Source: Streptococcus pneumoniae (GTDB lineage: Bacteria; Bacillota; Bacilli; Lactobacillales; Streptococcaceae). Taken from it: a DNA stretch of 64,000 nt. Made by a program: the position numbers and the translations under genes. Below the pieces are notes generated by a model that made no database searches, was not told the DNA's origin, and saw nothing but the letters and a program-made list of their open reading frames with translations. Of the stretch, positions 47,953 through 59,097 are shown piece after piece. The stretch lies in the NCBI RefSeq assembly GCF_001457635.1, contig NZ_LN831051.1:62001-126000 (forward strand), in the 5' to 3' direction. Position 1 is the first letter of the stretch, and each line of letters starts with the position of its first letter.

Positions 47953-48647
47953 CCTCTAACCACCTCCACATCACCAATCATAGTGGTCAAGAAAATCTTG
48001 ACACTCTTGTTACTCTTGAGATAGTCTTTTGTTTCTTGATGATAGTGTTCATTGCGGAGGGCTCGCTTGGGCTGGTTGAAAAAAGTCAAATCCCCATAGA
48101 GACAGTTAACGCTGAGACTGACTTCCACATCTACAGGTACGATGATTTTGGTCGTTCCTACCATCTTTCTGAGGATAATGACATTGTCATGATTGGTTAA
48201 GATGACCCTCTCCAGATGAATAGTGTCCTTGCCCATGAAGCGAAAGAGATTGATATCATCGAATTGGCAAGTCTGGTAGCTTGAAAAATGATGAAGATTT
48301 CCAAACCAACGATTTTTCTCCTTCTTAACCGTCACGATCTCTTCAAAAACCAAATTGGTCTGCTCTTTTTCCTGGTTCATCATCGGGTAAAGAAGAAAGA
48401 GGCTATAGATAACCGCAACAAAAATAGCTAGAATCACAAAAGGATTGAGCATAACGATGAAAAAGAAGAGAATGGTTACCGCTACTAAAAGAAGATTATT
48501 TCCCTCTTTACCAGTGTAGTAGCGAATCAAAAGCAAAAAGAGGAATAGTATCAGCAGAAAACGCGAAAAATGCTCTGATACCATCAAAATCAGAGCTCCT
48601 GTCAGAAGACAGGCTTCGATAAATAAAAAGATTTTAAATTTTCTCAT
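47949..48647 (-). CDS. liaF: LiaF, inhibitor of the LiaRS system
   Basis: In Bacillus and streptococci LiaF keeps LiaS inactive until envelope stress. The 232-residue protein has an N-terminal membrane region (about four helices, residues ~5-100) and a C-terminal cell-wall-antibiotic-response beta domain (GNLHHFSSYQTCQFDDINLFR; split here for length ~115-135). It is first in the operon and separated from fni by a terminator and a palindrome. Confidence 0.9.
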   Translation of the reverse strand: MRKFKIFLFIEACLLTGALILMVSEHFSRFLLILFLFLLLIRYYTGKEGNNLLLVAVTILFFFIVMLNPFVILAIFVAVIYSLFLLYPMMNQEKEQTNLVFEEIVTVKKEKNRWFGNLHHFSSYQTCQFDDINLFRFMGKDTIHLERVILTNHDNVIILRKMVGTTKIIVPVDVEVSLSVNCLYGDLTFFNQPKRALRNEHYHQETKDYLKSNKSVKIFLTTMIGDVEVVRG

Positions 48648-48692
48648 AGGTTCATCCTCTCCCTTCTATTTTATCACAATTCAAAAAAGTCA

Positions 48693-48705
48693 CCTCAGTC
48701 TGAGG
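48693..48705. promoter_or_regulatory. Perfect palindrome in the liaFSR upstream region
   Basis: CCTCAGTCTGAGG is symmetric around a central base. It lies between the fni terminator and the liaF start, close to a possible extended -10 (TGTGATAAAAT on the reverse strand). It could be an operator for the system's own regulator or simply a weak hairpin; no consensus is asserted. Confidence 0.35.
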
Positions 48706-48711
48706 ATGGAA

Positions 48712-50712
<2,001 letters not shown>

Positions 50713-50726
<14 letters not shown>

Positions 50727-51666
50727 CTTGACTCAAATCCTTTGTTTTTGACACAATCAAGCGATAACGCTGACCGAAAATTTCTGATAAATGCTCCAAG
50801 TCTTTCTCCTGACAGAAGACCTTAACATTGGGACCAGCATCCATGGTAAAGTAGCAGGCCTCTCCTTTCTCACGAAGCTGGCGGACAAAGTCCATAGCCT
50901 CATAAGAGGCATCCGTCAGATAAGAAAAGGCTGGACTAGCAGTCTTTGTCGTAGCATGCATAGCCAGGGCATTTTTCTCCGTTAATTCTCCAATCTTGGC
51001 AAAATCATTTTCCTTGAGATAAATCAGCATATCCTGATAGTCCTTCTCAGACTGACGAACCCAGTCGTCAAAAGTCGTCGAGGTTTCCACACAAAGTTTC
51101 ATCCCGTCACGGCTAGAGATTGGTTTTTTCTTGTCCTCTAGCACCAACATAATCATAGCTAGTTTCAAGTCTGTCTCTACAGGGTAAATTTCTCCACTAT
51201 CCTTATCCCAGGCTCCTAGTGGTCCATAAAAACTCCGAGAAGAAGAGCCTGAGGCAAATTTGGCTTCCTGTGCCAACTGACTTCTATCCAATCCAAGCTT
51301 GAAATAAGCATTACAAGCCTTGACCAGGGCGGACAAACCACTAGAACTTGAGGACAGGCCCGCTGCAGTAGGCATATTGTTTTGAGTATCGATACGGACA
51401 AAGCCCTCACCAGCTGGACGATAACGGTCAATAATCTTACTCATCTTAGCATGCTCGACCTCATTTTGTAGCTGACCATTGATGTAAAATTCGTCAGCTG
51501 TTACATTGGCTGGTAAAGGCGACAAGGTCGTCTCTGTATACATATTTTCCAAAGTTAGAGAAATACTGCTAGTAGCAGGCACCATCTCTTTTTCTTTTTT
51601 CTTTCCCCAATATTTGATAATAGCAATATTTGCGTAGGAACGTACTGTTACAGGCTCTCTATCCAT
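50713..51666 (-). CDS. mvaD: Diphosphomevalonate decarboxylase
   Basis: This ATP-dependent decarboxylase makes isopentenyl diphosphate. I choose ATG at 51666 (317 residues, MDREPVTVRSYANIAIIKYWGK). The frame is open back to 51747, but that part runs inside mvaK1 and has no family similarity. The GHMP loop AAGLSSSSSGLSALV (~100-114) and GPLGAWDKDSGEIYP are visible. It overlaps mvaK1 by 19 bases. Confidence 0.95.
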
Positions 51667-52526
51667 GTCTGAACAGCTCCTTTCTCTTCTAATCTTTCTG
51701 CTAGTTCTTGTGCGTGTGTCAAATTGGTTACCAAGGCTATGATACAACCTCCTAGCCCACCACCGCTCATCTTGGCACCCAGAGCACCATGGCTAAGAGT
51801 CGTTTCAACCAAAAAGTCTGCCTCAGGGCTACTGACTCCAATTTCTTTTAAATGTAAATGCGCTTGACTGAGGATTTGTCCCAGTCCTTCAGCATCTTTT
51901 TGTGAAATCGCAACTTCTGCTTGCTGGGTTAATTCTCCCAAGGCATGCAAAAACGGTAGGGCATCCTTGCCCTTATTTTGAACCACTTGGATGGCTTCAC
52001 GAGTATGACCATAAACACCCGTATCGGCAATCACCAAATAGGCGGATAAATCCATCTCAAGTTCTGTAAATCCTACGTTCTTGATAAAGCGAATAGGTTG
52101 GTCACTGAGACAGGTCTTAGCATCCAAACCACTAGGATTCATATGGGCAATCATTTCAGCTCGATTGACCAAGATTTCTAGTACATCATGAGGCAGATCA
52201 GCCTGATAGTAGTCAAATACCGCACGAATGGCCGCTATGCTGATAGCCGCTGACGAACCCATCCCCCGTTTCTCAGGGATAGCCGAGTCAATCTCACAAC
52301 GAATGCAGGCTTCTGTGATATCCAAATACTCCAGTGAGGCATAAACCGCCATGGACAAGGTATCCTCCTCATAAAGGCGCCAAGGACTCTCTGCAGGAAC
52401 TACCTTACAGGTCACCTCCACCTCCAAAAGAGGCAGGGAAATGGCAGGATAACCGTAAACGACCGCATGTTCCCCTATTAAAATTATCTTACTATGTGCC
52501 TGACCGACACCAACTTTTTTTGTCAT
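51648..52526 (-). CDS. mvaK1: Mevalonate kinase
   Basis: The first gene of mvaK1-mvaD-mvaK2-fni, which supplies isoprenoid units for undecaprenyl phosphate. The 292-residue GHMP kinase has KIILIGEHAVVYGYPA (~13-28), the ATP loop KRGMGSSAAISIA (~92-104) and KMSGGGLGGCIIAL (~252-265). Mevalonate kinase is feedback-controlled by diphosphomevalonate in pneumococcus. The region upstream is IS and choline-binding debris. Confidence 0.95.
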   Translation of the reverse strand: MTKKVGVGQAHSKIILIGEHAVVYGYPAISLPLLEVEVTCKVVPAESPWRLYEEDTLSMAVYASLEYLDITEACIRCEIDSAIPEKRGMGSSAAISIAAIRAVFDYYQADLPHDVLEILVNRAEMIAHMNPSGLDAKTCLSDQPIRFIKNVGFTELEMDLSAYLVIADTGVYGHTREAIQVVQNKGKDALPFLHALGELTQQAEVAISQKDAEGLGQILSQAHLHLKEIGVSSPEADFLVETTLSHGALGAKMSGGGLGGCIIALVTNLTHAQELAERLEEKGAVQTWIESL

Positions 52527-52647
52527 TTTTTCCTTTTACTAGACGAAAAAACGTCTTATTTTTCATACAAGTATTAATTCTTTCCTATCTATTTTATTAT
52601 ATTTTCACAAAAAAAGCGATTGTTTCCATTCACAATCGCTTCTTTCA

Positions 52648-52977
52648 TTATTGAACCCATTCGCCATTATAATTGACAAAATAGCCATCTACGGTCGTAT
52701 TCACTGCCAAGGCACCTGAGCTATAAGCGTAGTACCATCTGCCATTGACCTGGAACCAACCTGTCGTCATAGAACGACGAAAGAAACTCCATACCGTTAA
52801 GTAAAGAGGAAAGTCGTGAGGGATCATGCGCCATTGACAACCTGTTTTAGTGACGTACAAAGTCTCATTAACAAGTACTCGTTTCGGCCATTTATAGGTG
52901 CGGTGTTTGGAGAAATAGGGTTCAATCTTAGCCCATTCTTGATCGTTTAAATCAGTATCATATGCTTTGCGTGTCAT
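52648..52977 (-). pseudogene. Chimeric ORF: IS5-family transposase N-terminus fused to a choline-binding-protein tail
   Basis: Residues 1-68 are the start of an IS5-family (IS1381-like) transposase (MTRKAYDTDLNDQEWAKIEP, ...TKTGCQWRMIPHDFP, ...WSFFRRS). From residue ~69 the same frame becomes the last choline-binding repeats of a pneumococcal surface protein (TTGWFQVNGRWYYAYSSG ... YNGEWVQ). The junction is near 52770. The tail is almost certainly what is left of a cbpJ/cbpC-type gene that stood here. The fused frame is open but has neither signal peptide nor transposase catalytic residues, so a functional product is unlikely. Confidence 0.82.
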
Positions 52978-53002
52978 AACTCTAGTTTAACATTTTTTGT
53001 GA

Positions 53003-53092
53003 ATACAAGTTCTAAATAATCGACCACGAAAATTTCTTAAGTGGAAAACGCCTTATGAAGTATGCTACGGGAAACTTATGCACTTAATTTGA
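53003..53092 (+). mobile_element. IS30-type transposase C-terminal fragment
   Basis: The last ~29 codons (QVLNNRPRKFLKWKTPYEV ... YGKLMHLI, stop at 53092) match the C-terminus of IS30-family transposases. Nothing upstream in frame continues it; it is joined directly to the promoter side of the IS5-family fragment. It is a short remnant only. Confidence 0.7.
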
Positions 53093-53117
53093 CAATTCAA
53101 GATGTAAAAATATATAC

Positions 53118-53224
53118 TATAGTAGATTGAAACTAGAATAGTACACCTCTACTTCTAAAACATTTTTAGAAATCGATTTGACTGTCCTGATCGATTTGTC
53201 CTGTTATTATTTCATTTTACTATA
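53118..53224 (-). repeat. RUP element (107 bp), inverted relative to the copy at 44209
   Basis: The element begins TATAGTAGATTGAAACTAG and ends TTTCATTTTACTATA, exactly 107 bases, and is the reverse complement of the 44209-44315 copy with only a handful of differences. The flanks 53093-53117 and 53225-53287 hold nothing recognisable and are very AT-rich. Confidence 0.88.
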
Positions 53225-53287
53225 ATATTTGATAAGTTATCCTAAAAGTGTTATTATGTTGTTGTGTTATAGATTGATTGAATCTAA

Positions 53288-53428
53288 CTAAAGGATCCTA
53301 TTCAATTACTAGAACTATCACATACTCAAGGTCAGCTCACAGATGAGCAACTATTTTGGTTACAATGTCTACTAAATTTAAGTCAAACAAATAATTTAGT
53401 CAAAATTAAAAAAAATAGAGGAACATAA
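53288..53428 (+). pseudogene. C-terminal fragment of the gene upstream of the cyclase
   Basis: An open frame of ~46 codons without a start (KDPIQLLELSHTQGQLTDE, ...FWLQCLLNLSQTNN) stops at 53428, two bases before the ATG of the cyclase-like gene. This spacing suggests it is the tail of the preceding gene in a lanthipeptide operon, such as a dehydratase. The identity is not provable from so little sequence. Confidence 0.4.
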
Positions 53429-53430
53429 AT

Positions 53431-54496
53431 ATGATTACAAAACAGAATGTAATAGTGTTCTACGATTTTTACTAGATAAAACTGTAAATTCTGAAGGAAG
53501 GATCACTTCTTCAACAGAATTTGGAAATTTCGTAAGTAATTTATCATTCCAACACGGAATAGCTGGACTACTGTTTCCTCTAAATAAATTGTACCCCCCA
53601 GAACTGGATTCTAAAATACTCTCTATCATCAAGAAGGCAGTGACAATTAGAACGACACACACATATGAATATCAATACTCACTGCTATTTGGTGATGCAG
53701 GCTATCTATGGTTACTCCTACATTTATTTTCTATCAGTAAAAATCAATACTATCTACAATTAGCAAACGTCACCGCTAAGAAATTAATAGAGAATTATGA
53801 TACTCTAGAGGAAATAGACTTTGCATTGGGAAAATCTGGTGTCCTATTATCATTAATAAAATACTATCAATTTACCAATGACAATACTCTTAAAACTTTC
53901 ATCCACAATAGTATATGGGGAAATTTATCATTATTTCCTACAAAGAGATACAGCCAAAGAAAGCATTTTAGACTATAGCTTTGCTCATGGATATTGTGAA
54001 ATTGCATATGCTTTATTTGCCTATTCTAAAGTCTTAGAACCTTCTATGTTCTATAATGATCTCCATACATTCCATGCTGAATTAAAAAAATTATTAGAAA
54101 AAGTTACTTCTAATACTGAAAATTTAGGAAATTTACAACTTTCTTGGTGCGAAGGAATTTCCGGAATAATCTTATATCTTTGTATGTACGATTGTGACGG
54201 AAACAAAGATATTATTAGTAAATATCAAGAATTTGTTTTTAACCATCATCTAAAAATGATGACAGGATATTGCCACGGAATAACTAGCTTACTACAAACC
54301 ACTGTCTACAATCAAAACAAATTACTGATGAAAAAATCCAACAGGTAATTTTAGCATGTTCTGAACGAGATGATCACGATTTACTGATGTTTCAAGGAGA
54401 TAGTGGTAAAACAGATTTGTTTGACTTCGGAATAGGAAGCAGGGGGTATATTGGTGTCTATTAAATAATAAATTCCCATTCGATGTGCAGACATAA
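53431..54496 (+). pseudogene. Lanthipeptide cyclase (LanC-like) gene with several frameshifts
   Basis: Four overlapping frames together read as one ~350-residue LanC-like protein. Frame 1 (from ~53445) has SFQHGIAGLLFPLN and FALGKSGVLLSL. Frame 2 (from ~53930) has YSFAHGYCEIAYALF, then the zinc-site motifs SWCEGISGI and TGYCHGITSLL. Frame 3 (from 54324) has DEKIQQVILACSERDD and FQGDSGKTDLFDFGIGS. Frame 4 ends LLNNKFPFDVQT at 54496. Cys and Cys-His of the two motifs correspond to the zinc ligands of LanC cyclases. Breaks fall at ~53440, ~53940, ~54323 and ~54455. It is AT-rich, unlike the core genes, and sits 10 bases before the exporter gene, so the two came together. Confidence 0.75.
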
Positions 54497-54506
54497 GGAG
54501 AAAAGT

Positions 54507-55739
54507 ATGAAATTATTTTGGACAAACAACATATATAGACAGTTGCTGCTAAACAGCTGTTTTTCATCATTCGGCGACAGTATTTTCTACCTCGCCATTA
54601 TCAATTATGTGGCTCAGTACAATTTCGCTCCGCTAGCGATTTTACTGATTTCCATTTCAGAGATGGTTCCCCTACTATCGCAACTCTTTCTCGGGATTCT
54701 AGGAGATTTTCAAGAAAATAGAGTCAAACACGCACTCTGGATTGCCAAAATCAAAATCCTGCTCTACGCTATTTTGACAGTATTTCTCGTCTTGTCGCCC
54801 TTTTCATTAGTTTCAGTCATTATGATTGTCATCATCAACCTCATCTCTGACACCTTGAGCTACCTGTCTGCCTACATGATGAACGCCCTCTACATCAGTG
54901 TAATTAAGAACGACCTGCATGATGCCATGGGGTTCAGGCAGTCTCTGATGAGGGTTGTCCACATTGTCGCCAATCTGGCTGGCGCATTCCTTATCAATGT
55001 TATGAGTATTCAAACTATTTCCCTTATCAACACTCTGACTTTTGTCATTGCCTTTTTGGGTCTGTATGTTATTAGACATACCTTGTATGAGGTTGAAAAA
55101 AGGATTGAAATGTCACATACAGCACTGAGTTTTAAGAAATATTTTCAACATCTTAAACAGTCGCTGGCTGTGCTCCTGAGGTTAAAAGATACCGTCATAC
55201 TACTGTTTCTGACGACCAGTATGATTGCCATCTTGGATGTGTCCCCTCGGCTGATTGCCCTCCGCTTCATCCAACAGACACTAGCACAACTGAGCATTGG
55301 GCAACTCCTCGCCCTGCTCTCCATCATCATGTCTTGTGGAGCTATCCTTGGCAATATGACCAGCAGTAATCTATTTAAAAATATCCGTTTCACGCACCTC
55401 TTGGTTTTCTGTGAGATTTCCCTATTGACTCTAATAACTAGTATCCTTTGTCAAGCCTATATCGTAATTTTCATGACCAGTTTCATCAGTTCTACGATTA
55501 TCGGCATTCTCAGCCCTCGCCTACAAGCAGCTGTCTTTGCCCATATCCCCAGTGACAAGATGGGGACGGTGGGCTCTGCTCTGAGCACAGTGGACATTCT
55601 CGCCCCGTCCCTGCTCTCCCTATTAGCCCTATCCATAGCATCGGGCGTTTCGGTGCAGTTAGCATCGATATTTTTGTATCTTATTTTAATTGCTCTTATC
55701 TTTTGTCAATGGTTAGTCAAGTTCAACACTCATAACTAA
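54507..55739 (+). CDS. MFS-type exporter of the lanthipeptide remnant
   Basis: A 410-residue major-facilitator-like permease with about 12 hydrophobic segments. I choose ATG at 54507 (MKLFWTNNIYRQLLLNSCF), preceded by AAGGAGAAAAG; the frame is open 24 bases further back without a ribosome site. The first loop has the MFS-like motif FLGILGDFQENR, where a typical motif A would be GxLaDrxGrR. It follows the broken cyclase by 10 bases and is followed by a terminator, so it is the last gene of the remnant operon. An export or self-protection role is inferred from context. It appears intact. Confidence 0.75.
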   Translation: MKLFWTNNIYRQLLLNSCFSSFGDSIFYLAIINYVAQYNFAPLAILLISISEMVPLLSQLFLGILGDFQENRVKHALWIAKIKILLYAILTVFLVLSPFSLVSVIMIVIINLISDTLSYLSAYMMNALYISVIKNDLHDAMGFRQSLMRVVHIVANLAGAFLINVMSIQTISLINTLTFVIAFLGLYVIRHTLYEVEKRIEMSHTALSFKKYFQHLKQSLAVLLRLKDTVILLFLTTSMIAILDVSPRLIALRFIQQTLAQLSIGQLLALLSIIMSCGAILGNMTSSNLFKNIRFTHLLVFCEISLLTLITSILCQAYIVIFMTSFISSTIIGILSPRLQAAVFAHIPSDKMGTVGSALSTVDILAPSLLSLLALSIASGVSVQLASIFLYLILIALIFCQWLVKFNTHN

Positions 55740-55741
55740 CG

Positions 55742-55772
55742 AAAAAGCATGTGTAGATTTCACATGCTTTTA
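55742..55772 (+). terminator. Terminator after the MFS exporter
   Basis: AAAAGCATGTG-TAGATTT-CACATGCTTTT hairpin beginning 3 bases after the stop codon. Confidence 0.85.
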
Positions 55773-55856
55773 ATCTCCCCAATAGTCAGGTCAAGTACAA
55801 CAAAGTCACTTCTTTGATTAAGCGAGTGTTCTAATATAATTATAAGCGCCCTGTCA

Positions 55857-56799
55857 TTACCGAACCCATTCGCCATTATAGTTGACGTAGTAGCCATCTA
55901 CGGTCGTATTCACTGCCAAAGCACCTGAGCTATAAGCATAGTACCAGTTGCCATTGACCTGGAACCAACCTGTCTTCATATCTCCATTACTTGTATTTAG
56001 GTAGTACCAAGTTGAACCATCTTGATACCAGCCAGTCTTCATATCACCATTTTTATTATCTAAGTAATACCATTTGCCTCGTACATATTTCCAACCTGTT
56101 GCCATAGAACCAGAGGAGCCAAAATAATACCATTTTCCGTTTACTTTTTGCCAATCTGTAAGCATCTAGGTAGTACCATGGAGCAGGTTTGCTTCTATCA
56201 ATGTCAATAGTAACATGAAAATCTTGAGTCCAACCCTTAGCAACTTCACCAATTGGTAGTGGATTGTAAGAATCATCGCCAAAATTTCCTAGCTTATTTA
56301 AATAATACCAATGACCCTCTTCATAAATCCAGCCTGTCTTTACAGCATAATTATTATCAAAATAATAAGTTCTCTTTTCAGCAGATAGAGGATATTGTTC
56401 ACCGTATACTTTTCCTGTATTTTCAGACGTTTTTGCCTCTAGTACTTGTTTATCTGTTTGTTCTAGCAAAGCACCATCTTGTCCAAAATAGTACCACTTC
56501 TCCTGAAGGCCAATTTCGAAGACTGGACGATTATCAAATAAATCATCACGATAACCTGTTCCAGGAATTTCTAAGTATTGCCAACCGACAACCATCTCTC
56601 CAATATCACCAAAATAGTAAGTTTTACCGTCTATTTTATGCCAATAGATTGCTTTATGATCATCTTTTACATAATATTTTCTATTATCCTTATCAACAAA
56701 TCGGCCACCTGTGGTATTCGCAAATACCGTATTTGTAGCTAGCAAACCAAAGAAAAAGACTGCTAGTAGAACTTGCATCATTTTTTTCAAAAGTTTCAT
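55857..56799 (-). pseudogene. cbpC: CbpC-type choline-binding protein, frameshifted
   Basis: From ATG 56799 the product has a signal peptide (MKLLKKMMQVLLAVFFFGLL, cleavage after VFA) and a mature start NTTGGRFVDKDNRKYYV, then choline-binding-like repeats rich in WYY and GW. After PAPWYYLDA (~56166) the frame is lost. The next frame resumes MLTDWQKVNGKWYYFGSSGSM and runs through four or five typical choline-binding repeats to ...NYNGEWVR at 55857. A lost stretch between two copies of ATGCT (for example the codons for an SGK turn) would explain the break. The repeats bind phosphocholine on teichoic acids. It lies next to ritR, as cbpC does in pneumococci. Confidence 0.85.
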
Positions 56800-56819
56800 T
56801 TATATATCCTCCTAAAACG

Positions 56820-56848
56820 ATTGTAGCAAAGACCCGACTGCATGTCAA
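56820..56848 (-). promoter_or_regulatory. Promoter of the cbpC-type gene
   Basis: On the reverse strand -35 TTGACA (56843-56848), 17-base spacer, -10 TACAAT (56820-56825), followed by GGAGGA before the start. Still a strong promoter although the gene is broken. Confidence 0.75.
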
Positions 56849-56896
56849 TATATAAAAACTCCTCAAAAAAGCAGTTACACAACTGCAACTGCTTTT

Positions 56897-57586
56897 CTAT
56901 TCTTGCATGGTGTAACCAACACCACGCACGGTTTTAATGTTGCTTTTTTGTCCTTTAACATCAAGCTTGCTCCGTAGATAGCGGATATAGACATCTACGA
57001 TATTTGTCTCGGTCGCACTTTCATACTTCCAAACACTTTCCAACAATTGCTCACGAGTCAATACTTTCTTGCTTCCCATAAGTGTCGCCAAAAGGTCATA
57101 CTCACGGCGGGTCAGAGCAATCATCTCTTCACCACGATAAACCGTGTGATGTTCAACATCTATCCTAAGATTGCGGTAGGTCCTTGGAACTTTCATCAGA
57201 CTGCAGTGTTGATCAATGAAGTCCCGACCTCGGAAGATCGCCGAAATACGCGCTACCAGATTTTCGATAACGACTGGCTTATAGATGTATGAAACTGCAA
57301 AACGCTGAACAACTTCCAGCTCTTCTTGCAAGTCTTCCCAATGATCTAAAATCATGATGACTGAGGCAGGTTTAGTTCGGCTCAATTTTTCTGCAAAATC
57401 CTGAGCCATCATATCTCCCAGATTAACGTTCAATAAAATCAAATCATAGTCTGTCTGAAGAGCCATGGAGAGGGCTTTTTGCCCCTCCTCTACCAGATCA
57501 ACCCGATACTGCTCTTTCTGGAGTTCCAAACTTAAAAAATGAGCTAGATTTCGTTCTTTCTCAAGTAATAAAATCCGTTTCCCCAT
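56897..57586 (-). CDS. ritR: Orphan response regulator RitR (iron-transport repressor)
   Basis: RitR represses the Piu iron-uptake genes in pneumococcus and has no partner kinase. The 229-residue protein has an OmpR-type receiver whose phosphoacceptor position is Asn53 (LLNVNLGDM), not Asp. The linker carries Cys128 (DQHCSLMK), reported as the redox switch controlling dimerisation. The C-terminal winged helix reads LTRREYDLLATLMGSKK, then YIRYLRSKLD. It starts 12 bases after gnd, so the two are co-transcribed, which links iron/redox control with NADPH supply. Confidence 0.95.
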   Translation of the reverse strand: MGKRILLLEKERNLAHFLSLELQKEQYRVDLVEEGQKALSMALQTDYDLILLNVNLGDMMAQDFAEKLSRTKPASVIMILDHWEDLQEELEVVQRFAVSYIYKPVVIENLVARISAIFRGRDFIDQHCSLMKVPRTYRNLRIDVEHHTVYRGEEMIALTRREYDLLATLMGSKKVLTREQLLESVWKYESATETNIVDVYIRYLRSKLDVKGQKSNIKTVRGVGYTMQE

Positions 57587-57597
57587 GGCTGACCTAC

Positions 57598-59022
57598 TTA
57601 TTTTTCGTCATACCAAGAGTAGTGGAAGGTTCCTTCTTTGTCTTTACGTTGGTAAGTGTGAGCACCAAAGTAGTCACGTTGTGCTTGGATCAAGTTAGCT
57701 GGAAGGTCAGCTGAACGGTAGCTATCAAAGTAAGTAATAGCTGCTGAGAAAGTTGGCACTGGCACACCTGCTTGAACCGCAAGAGCTACGATATCACGTA
57801 CTGCTTGTTGGTACTTAGCAGTAACATCCAAGAAGTACTCGTCCAAAAGAAGGTTGGCAAGATCTGCATCGCGGTTGTAAGCATCTGTAATCTTTTGCAA
57901 AAAACGAGAACGGATGATACAGCCATCACGCCAGATAGATGCGATATCTGCAAATGGCAAGTTCCAGTTGTTTTCTTTAGAGGCTACACGCAATTGAGCA
58001 AATCCTTGTGCGTATGAAATGATTTTTGAGAAGTAAAGGGCTTGACGGATCTTTTCAATCAATTCAGCCTTGTCTCCTTCAAAGTTGAAGGCAGCTGGTT
58101 TTGGAAGCACCTTGCTAGCATATACACGTTCTTCTTTGTAAGTTGAAATGTAGCGTGCAAACACTGACTCAGTAATCAGTGACAATGGTACACCAAGGTC
58201 AAGAGATGATTGGCTAGTCCATTTACCAGTTCCCTTGTTACCTGCAGCATCAAGGATGTAGTCTACGATTGGTCCATCTTGGCCTTCATCGTCTTTACGG
58301 CTCAAGATATCAGCTGTGATTTCGATCAAGTAGCTATCCAATTCACCCTTGTTCCACTCAGTAAAGATTTCAGCCATATCCTCTGCAGAAAGACCTAGCA
58401 AGTGTTGCATCAAGTCATAACTTTCTGCGATCAATTGCATATCACCGTACTCGATACCGTTGTGAACCATTTTCACATAGTGACCAGCTCCATCAGGACC
58501 GATATAAGTCACACATGGTTTGCCATCTTCTGGTGCTTTAGCTGAGATTTCTTCAAGAACATCCGCAACCAATTCGTAGGCCTCTTTTTGTCCACCAGGC
58601 ATGATAGAAGGACCTTCAAGAGCACCTTTTTCACCACCAGAAACTCCAGTACCGATAAAGTTGATACCTGAGTTTGCCAATTCTTCATTACGACGGATGG
58701 TATCTTTGTAGAAAGTATTTCCACCGTCAATCAAGATATCACCTTTGTCAAGGTGTGGAAGAAGGGCTTGGATAGTAGCATCTGTACCAGGTCCAGCTTG
58801 AACCATCAGCATGATACGACGAGGTTTTTCGATTGAGTTTACAAAACTTTCAACGTCATAGCTTGGTACAAAATTCTTTTCAGGATGGCAAGCAATCACA
58901 TCTTCCGTTTTTTCTTTACTACGGTTGTAGATAGCAACTGTGTAACCACGTGATTCAATATTAAGGGCAAGGTTACGACCCATTACGGCCATACCTACGA
59001 CACCAAAGTTAGCTTTTGTCAT
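57598..59022 (-). CDS. gnd: 6-phosphogluconate dehydrogenase (decarboxylating)
   Basis: The NADPH-producing step of the pentose-phosphate pathway. I choose ATG at 59022 (474 residues, [21 protein letters not shown]), preceded by GAGGAG. An in-frame upstream codon at 59043 lies before that ribosome site. The NADP-binding GMAVMGRN (~10-17) and signature [21 protein letters not shown] (cut here; ~170-190) are present. Upstream of ritR. Confidence 0.97.
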   Translation of the reverse strand: MTKANFGVVGMAVMGRNLALNIESRGYTVAIYNRSKEKTEDVIACHPEKNFVPSYDVESFVNSIEKPRRIMLMVQAGPGTDATIQALLPHLDKGDILIDGGNTFYKDTIRRNEELANSGINFIGTGVSGGEKGALEGPSIMPGGQKEAYELVADVLEEISAKAPEDGKPCVTYIGPDGAGHYVKMVHNGIEYGDMQLIAESYDLMQHLLGLSAEDMAEIFTEWNKGELDSYLIEITADILSRKDDEGQDGPIVDYILDAAGNKGTGKWTSQSSLDLGVPLSLITESVFARYISTYKEERVYASKVLPKPAAFNFEGDKAELIEKIRQALYFSKIISYAQGFAQLRVASKENNWNLPFADIASIWRDGCIIRSRFLQKITDAYNRDADLANLLLDEYFLDVTAKYQQAVRDIVALAVQAGVPVPTFSAAITYFDSYRSADLPANLIQAQRDYFGAHTYQRKDKEGTFHYSWYDEK

Positions 59023-59097
59023 TTGACACTCCTCTTGTTTCATTTGTTTTATTTTATCATTTTTACTTTTGAAAAGAAAGAATTTTGTAACGACTGC

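Noticed and set aside
51667..51747. N-terminal extension of mvaD by 27 codons
   Set aside because: It runs inside mvaK1 and shows no similarity to the family; the standard MDREPVTVRSYANIA start is at 51666.
53878..54348. A separate intact 156-residue protein
   Set aside because: Its beginning overlaps frame 1 of the cyclase-like gene and its end is continued in a third frame; it is one segment of a broken LanC-like gene.
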